Made by a program: the position numbers and the translations under genes. This document shows, one piece after another, positions 42,515-45,284 of a stretch of 45,284 bases of DNA (its first letter is position 1; the number at the start of each line of letters is the position of its first letter). The notes beneath the pieces are model-generated. The model worked only from the letters and a program-made list of their open reading frames with translations. It had not been told where the DNA came from and made no database searches. This DNA comes from an uncultured Pelagibacteraceae bacterium. Lineage in GTDB: Bacteria; Pseudomonadota; Alphaproteobacteria; Pelagibacterales; Pelagibacteraceae. Location: the NCBI GenBank assembly GCA_902567945.1, contig CACFOC010000004.1:1-45284 (forward strand), in the 5' to 3' direction.

Positions 42515-43996
42515 TTATCCCATTGTAAACGGATCTGACATAGGTTTGTCAGATGTATTAAACCACGTAGTTTTAATTCTTGTATAATCTTTTATTGACT
42601 CAATCCCAGCTTCCTTGCCATAACCACTATCTTTCATTCCACCAAAAGGTGCAGAAGGAGATATCAATCGATATGTATTTACAAATGTAATTCCCGCACG
42701 TATTGCTTTTGAAACTCTTAAACCCCTTCCTAAATCTTTAGTATAAACACCAGAAGACAATCCGTATTGATTATCATTCATTTTATTAATTACCTCTTCT
42801 TCTGTTTCAAATTTCATCACTGATAAAACTGGGCCAAATAATTCATTTTCAGCTGTTGGAAGACTATGATTTTCACATTCAATTATTGTAGCTGGAAAAT
42901 AATAGCCTTTATTTGATAGGCTGTGTCTTTTACCTCCGCATTTAATTTTTCCACCTTGGTCTACAGTAAGCTTTATATTTTTTTCTATGATTTCCAATTG
43001 TTTTAAACTACTAAGAGGTCCCATTTGTGTATCAGTGGCCATCGGGTCACCTAATTTTATTTTTTTTGCACGATTAACTAATTTTTCTAAAAAATTGTTA
43101 TAAATACTTTTTTGAAGATATAATCTTGATCCAGCTATACAGCTTTGGCCGCTTGCCCCAAAAATACCTGCGGTTATACCATTCAATGCATTTTCTTGAT
43201 CAGCGTCTTCAAATACAGCAACAGGACTTTTTCCTCCTAATTCTAAACTAACTTGCGATAAGTTTTCAGCAGAATTTTTAATAATGTGTCTTGCTGTTTC
43301 TGGTCCCCCAGTAAAGGCAATTCTTTCAACATCTTTGTGAGTAGTTAAAGCTTTTCCACAAGGCTCACCAAATCCTGATACAACATTTACAACTCCTTTT
43401 GGTATTCCAGTTTTTTCTATTAATTTTGCAAACTCAAACATAGTTGCTGGTGCTAGCTCGGATGATTTAATTACAACTGTATTTCCCATCGCTAAAGCTG
43501 GTGCAAGTTTAACAGCGGTTAATAGCATTTGAGAATTCCAAGGAATAATTGCTGCGATAACTCCAATTGGTTCTCTTGTAGTAATTACCTGCATATTTGG
43601 TTTATCAATTGGCAAAACAGTTCCTTCAACTTTATCTGTTAATCCTGCAAAATAATCATAATATTCAGCAATATAATTAGCTTGAGTTTTAGTTTCTCTA
43701 AAAAGTTTTCCAGTATCAATTGTTTCAATTTTTCCTAACATTTCAGCATTTTCTCTTAATTGATTTGCGATAGCTTTTAAATAATTAGCTCTCTCTCTGG
43801 GCATTAATTTTGACCACTTTCCTTCAAAAGCTTTTTGAGCCGCTTCAATCGCTTTATTTACATCTTTTGCACTTGCTTCGGGAACTACTGCCCAAGGTTC
43901 GTTATTTTCTGGATTTAAACTTTTAAAAGTTTTTTTATTTTCAGCATCAACCCATGTTCCGTTGATATACATTTTATATTCTTTAAGTTTAGCCAT
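42515..43996 (-). CDS. NAD(P)-dependent aldehyde dehydrogenase
   Basis: A 493-residue aldehyde dehydrogenase. The cofactor and catalytic motifs are complete: PWNSQMLLTAVKLAPALAMGN, the IAFTGGPETARHI Rossmann loop, the general-base Glu in VSLELGGKSPVAVFEDAD, the catalytic Cys in GQSCIAGSR, and ENELFGPVLSV. PSAPFGGMKDSGYGKEAGIES near the end fits the betaine-aldehyde/2-hydroxymuconic-semialdehyde-like group. The true substrate is unknown. Its start overlaps the alpha/beta hydrolase stop by eight bases. With that hydrolase and the DUF1185 gene it forms an operon that continues past the window edge. Confidence 0.93.
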   Translation of the reverse strand: MAKLKEYKMYINGTWVDAENKKTFKSLNPENNEPWAVVPEASAKDVNKAIEAAQKAFEGKWSKLMPRERANYLKAIANQLRENAEMLGKIETIDTGKLFRETKTQANYIAEYYDYFAGLTDKVEGTVLPIDKPNMQVITTREPIGVIAAIIPWNSQMLLTAVKLAPALAMGNTVVIKSSELAPATMFEFAKLIEKTGIPKGVVNVVSGFGEPCGKALTTHKDVERIAFTGGPETARHIIKNSAENLSQVSLELGGKSPVAVFEDADQENALNGITAGIFGASGQSCIAGSRLYLQKSIYNNFLEKLVNRAKKIKLGDPMATDTQMGPLSSLKQLEIIEKNIKLTVDQGGKIKCGGKRHSLSNKGYYFPATIIECENHSLPTAENELFGPVLSVMKFETEEEVINKMNDNQYGLSSGVYTKDLGRGLRVSKAIRAGITFVNTYRLISPSAPFGGMKDSGYGKEAGIESIKDYTRIKTTWFNTSDKPMSDPFTMG

Positions 43997-44780
43997 TATT
44001 TTGATCTATAAATTCTTTAAATGTTATATTAACATCATCTGCACATTCTATACTACAGAGATGTTTTCCTTTCTTTATTTCAATAAACTTACTCTTCTGA
44101 ATTACTTTACTCAAATTTCTAGACATTGTAGGGGTAGACCCCACATCATTTTCCCCTGTAGTTATAAGAGTATTAACATTAATTTTTTTTAGCATATTAT
44201 CATCGTCAATATACTTAACAAAAATTGCATAGCTTTTTAAAAAATTTGTACGATCGTTTTTATCTAAAATTGAGTATATTTTTTTGTAGATATTAGGGTT
44301 TTTTTTAGAAAAATTTTCAGAAAGCCATCTTCTTAAAGCGTCTTTCTTTGAAGCTGGCTTGTTCATTTTTGCTACTTCAAGTCTATTTTCAATAATTCTT
44401 TTTTGCTCTTCGCTTCTTTTGTATATTGAACCAAGTAATATTAAAGAATTTAATTTATCATTATATTCCGAAGCAAAATGCCTAGCTATTAAAGCGCCTA
44501 AAGAAAAACCTATCAAATTAATCTTACTAAGTTTTAATTCATTAATTAATCTTAACAGCTGCCTAGTAAAGTTTTTCATATTAATCGTAGATTTTTTTAA
44601 AGGTGTTTTTCCGTGGCCCAACAAATCATATGTAAGTGTATTATAATCTTTAAAAAAATTAATTTGAGGATCCCAAATTTCTTTGCTTAAACCAACTCCA
44701 TGAATGAAAACTATTGTATTCTTTTCATTAACTTTGTTGAAGGAATAAGATGTACCAAATGCATCTATTTTGTTTGACAT
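43989..44780 (-). CDS. Alpha/beta hydrolase (PcaD-like fold group)
   Basis: A 263-residue cytoplasmic alpha/beta hydrolase without a signal peptide. Features are VFIHGVGLSKEIW (oxyanion region), the YDLLGHGKTPL strand, the nucleophile elbow IGFSLGALIARH with Ser, the acid Asp in TGENDVGSTPTMS and the C-terminal His in KGKHLCSIE. It resembles enol-lactone hydrolases and related carbon-carbon or ester hydrolases of catabolic clusters. It is placed between the DUF1185 gene (five bases upstream) and the aldehyde dehydrogenase (eight-base overlap downstream). The substrate is unknown. Confidence 0.88.
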   Translation of the reverse strand: MSNKIDAFGTSYSFNKVNEKNTIVFIHGVGLSKEIWDPQINFFKDYNTLTYDLLGHGKTPLKKSTINMKNFTRQLLRLINELKLSKINLIGFSLGALIARHFASEYNDKLNSLILLGSIYKRSEEQKRIIENRLEVAKMNKPASKKDALRRWLSENFSKKNPNIYKKIYSILDKNDRTNFLKSYAIFVKYIDDDNMLKKINVNTLITTGENDVGSTPTMSRNLSKVIQKSKFIEIKKGKHLCSIECADDVNITFKEFIDQNNG

Positions 44781-44785
44781 TAAAT

Positions 44786-45284
44786 TTATTTAGAATTTTT
44801 AATTCCCATTTCTTTCATGTCTTGGTATCGATCTCCAGTCCTAGCATGTGCCCGTCCTCCTGGTGATCCTCCAATGGCAATTATAATTTCATTATCACAA
44901 GGCGCATCATGGATATTAAACTCATGGGTTAAATAGTAAGGTCTCAAGCCACTGTCAGTTTTATGCATCATTGGTATAGAAATTTTACATCCAGCAGGGC
45001 CTCTTGTATTTGTGAAACTCAAATAGGAAGTGCCACCTACAGCATCTCTGAATTTGTTTCCAAATCTTAAAGTATGTATAAAGGCCGAAGCATGTTCGAT
45101 TTCTCCCTTTAAACCTACCACTCCTGCTTTACCATAAGCTAAAATTTTTTCTCCCGAACCTATTTCTTTAATCAATTCTGGAACCAAAATCTCTCCGAGT
45201 GCAGGTGCTAAAGCAAGTATTTCTGGTTTTAGATCTTCAACAAAACCCCTATCAATCCAAGGATTTTTTATCACAGCAGCTACA
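44786..45284 (-). CDS. DUF1185/'amino acid synthesis' family protein, 5' end cut by window edge
   Basis: The visible part is about 166 residues; the reading frame stays open to the last base of the window, so the start lies outside. The sequence AAVIKNPWIDRGFVEDLKP near the cut matches the region about 25-30 residues into DUF1185 (PF06684) proteins, which are about 190 residues long. Further matches are the AYGKAGVVGLKGEIEHASAFIH segment, the FRDAVGGTSYL segment, and DAPCDNEIIIAIGGSPGGRAHARTG near the end. The GTG at 45274 is therefore an internal Val codon, not the start. The function of the family is unknown. It appears to be the upstream gene of an operon with the alpha/beta hydrolase and aldehyde dehydrogenase. 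Confidence 0.85.
   Translation of the reverse strand, partial: VAAVIKNPWIDRGFVEDLKPEILALAPALGEILVPELIKEIGSGEKILAYGKAGVVGLKGEIEHASAFIHTLRFGNKFRDAVGGTSYLSFTNTRGPAGCKISIPMMHKTDSGLRPYYLTHEFNIHDAPCDNEIIIAIGGSPGGRAHARTGDRYQDMKEMGIKNSK

Noticed and set aside
1-45284. Defence system, toxin-antitoxin pair, prophage or integrative element
   Set aside because: No nuclease, methylase, integrase, transposase or phage structural gene is recognisable in any frame.

Overview
The window looks like a core-genome segment of a SAR11-type alphaproteobacterium ('Candidatus Pelagibacter'-like). This is inferred from the very low GC content, lysine/isoleucine/asparagine-rich proteins, genes separated by 0-20 bases or overlapping at TAATG/ATGA junctions, no intergenic gap above about 230 bases, and alphaproteobacterial gene groups (tsaD|hemC-hemD, DUF2794-yciB, IalB, HspQ). 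I see no insertion sequence, integrase, phage gene, CRISPR array, rRNA or tRNA.

Layout, left to right. 1-5290, minus strand: EVE protein, acetyl-CoA synthetase and two coupled small membrane proteins; an outer-membrane beta-barrel protein with a clear terminator; tsaD. 5354-9870, plus strand: hemC, hemD, MscS channel, YggT, folD and two small membrane proteins. 9875-14365: argG, an IalB-like protein and an aldo/keto reductase (minus), a BI-1/YccA-type membrane protein (plus), then DUF2794 and yciB (minus). 14449-15855: hspQ, a repeat-bearing spacer, and a PagL-like outer-membrane protein with a duplicated two-cysteine motif.

15885-28113 is one long plus-strand block. It holds an FMN-dependent L-2-hydroxyacid dehydrogenase, a class I aminotransferase, glycolate oxidase glcDEF, a D-2-hydroxyacid dehydrogenase, a TakP-like TRAP transporter (binding protein, then DctQ and DctM), an amidase and a small membrane protein. 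I read it as a carboxylate module: import of 2-hydroxy or 2-keto acids, oxidation of lactate/glycolate-type acids, and interconversion of glyoxylate with glycolate or glycine.

28115-30470 holds a zinc-ribbon membrane protein, a 56-residue protein, an alpha/beta hydrolase and a secreted protein of unknown function. 30472-35379 carries the protein-targeting genes: dapF-ftsY on minus, divergent from ffh-rpsP-trmD-rplS on plus, with three perfect hairpins between dapF and ffh. 35392-42513 carries leuC-leuD-leuB, a FadN-type beta-oxidation fusion and an acyl-CoA dehydrogenase. 42515-45284 (minus) carries an aldehyde dehydrogenase, an alpha/beta hydrolase and a DUF1185 protein cut by the right edge.

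No striking new multi-gene system is evident. The best candidates for new biology are the hairpin array ahead of ffh, the Cys-repeat/PagL-like protein, the basic repeat tail on acetyl-CoA synthetase, the near-identical repeats in the spacer after hspQ, the cut-off DUF1185/hydrolase/dehydrogenase operon, and the way terminators are packed against or into start codons.
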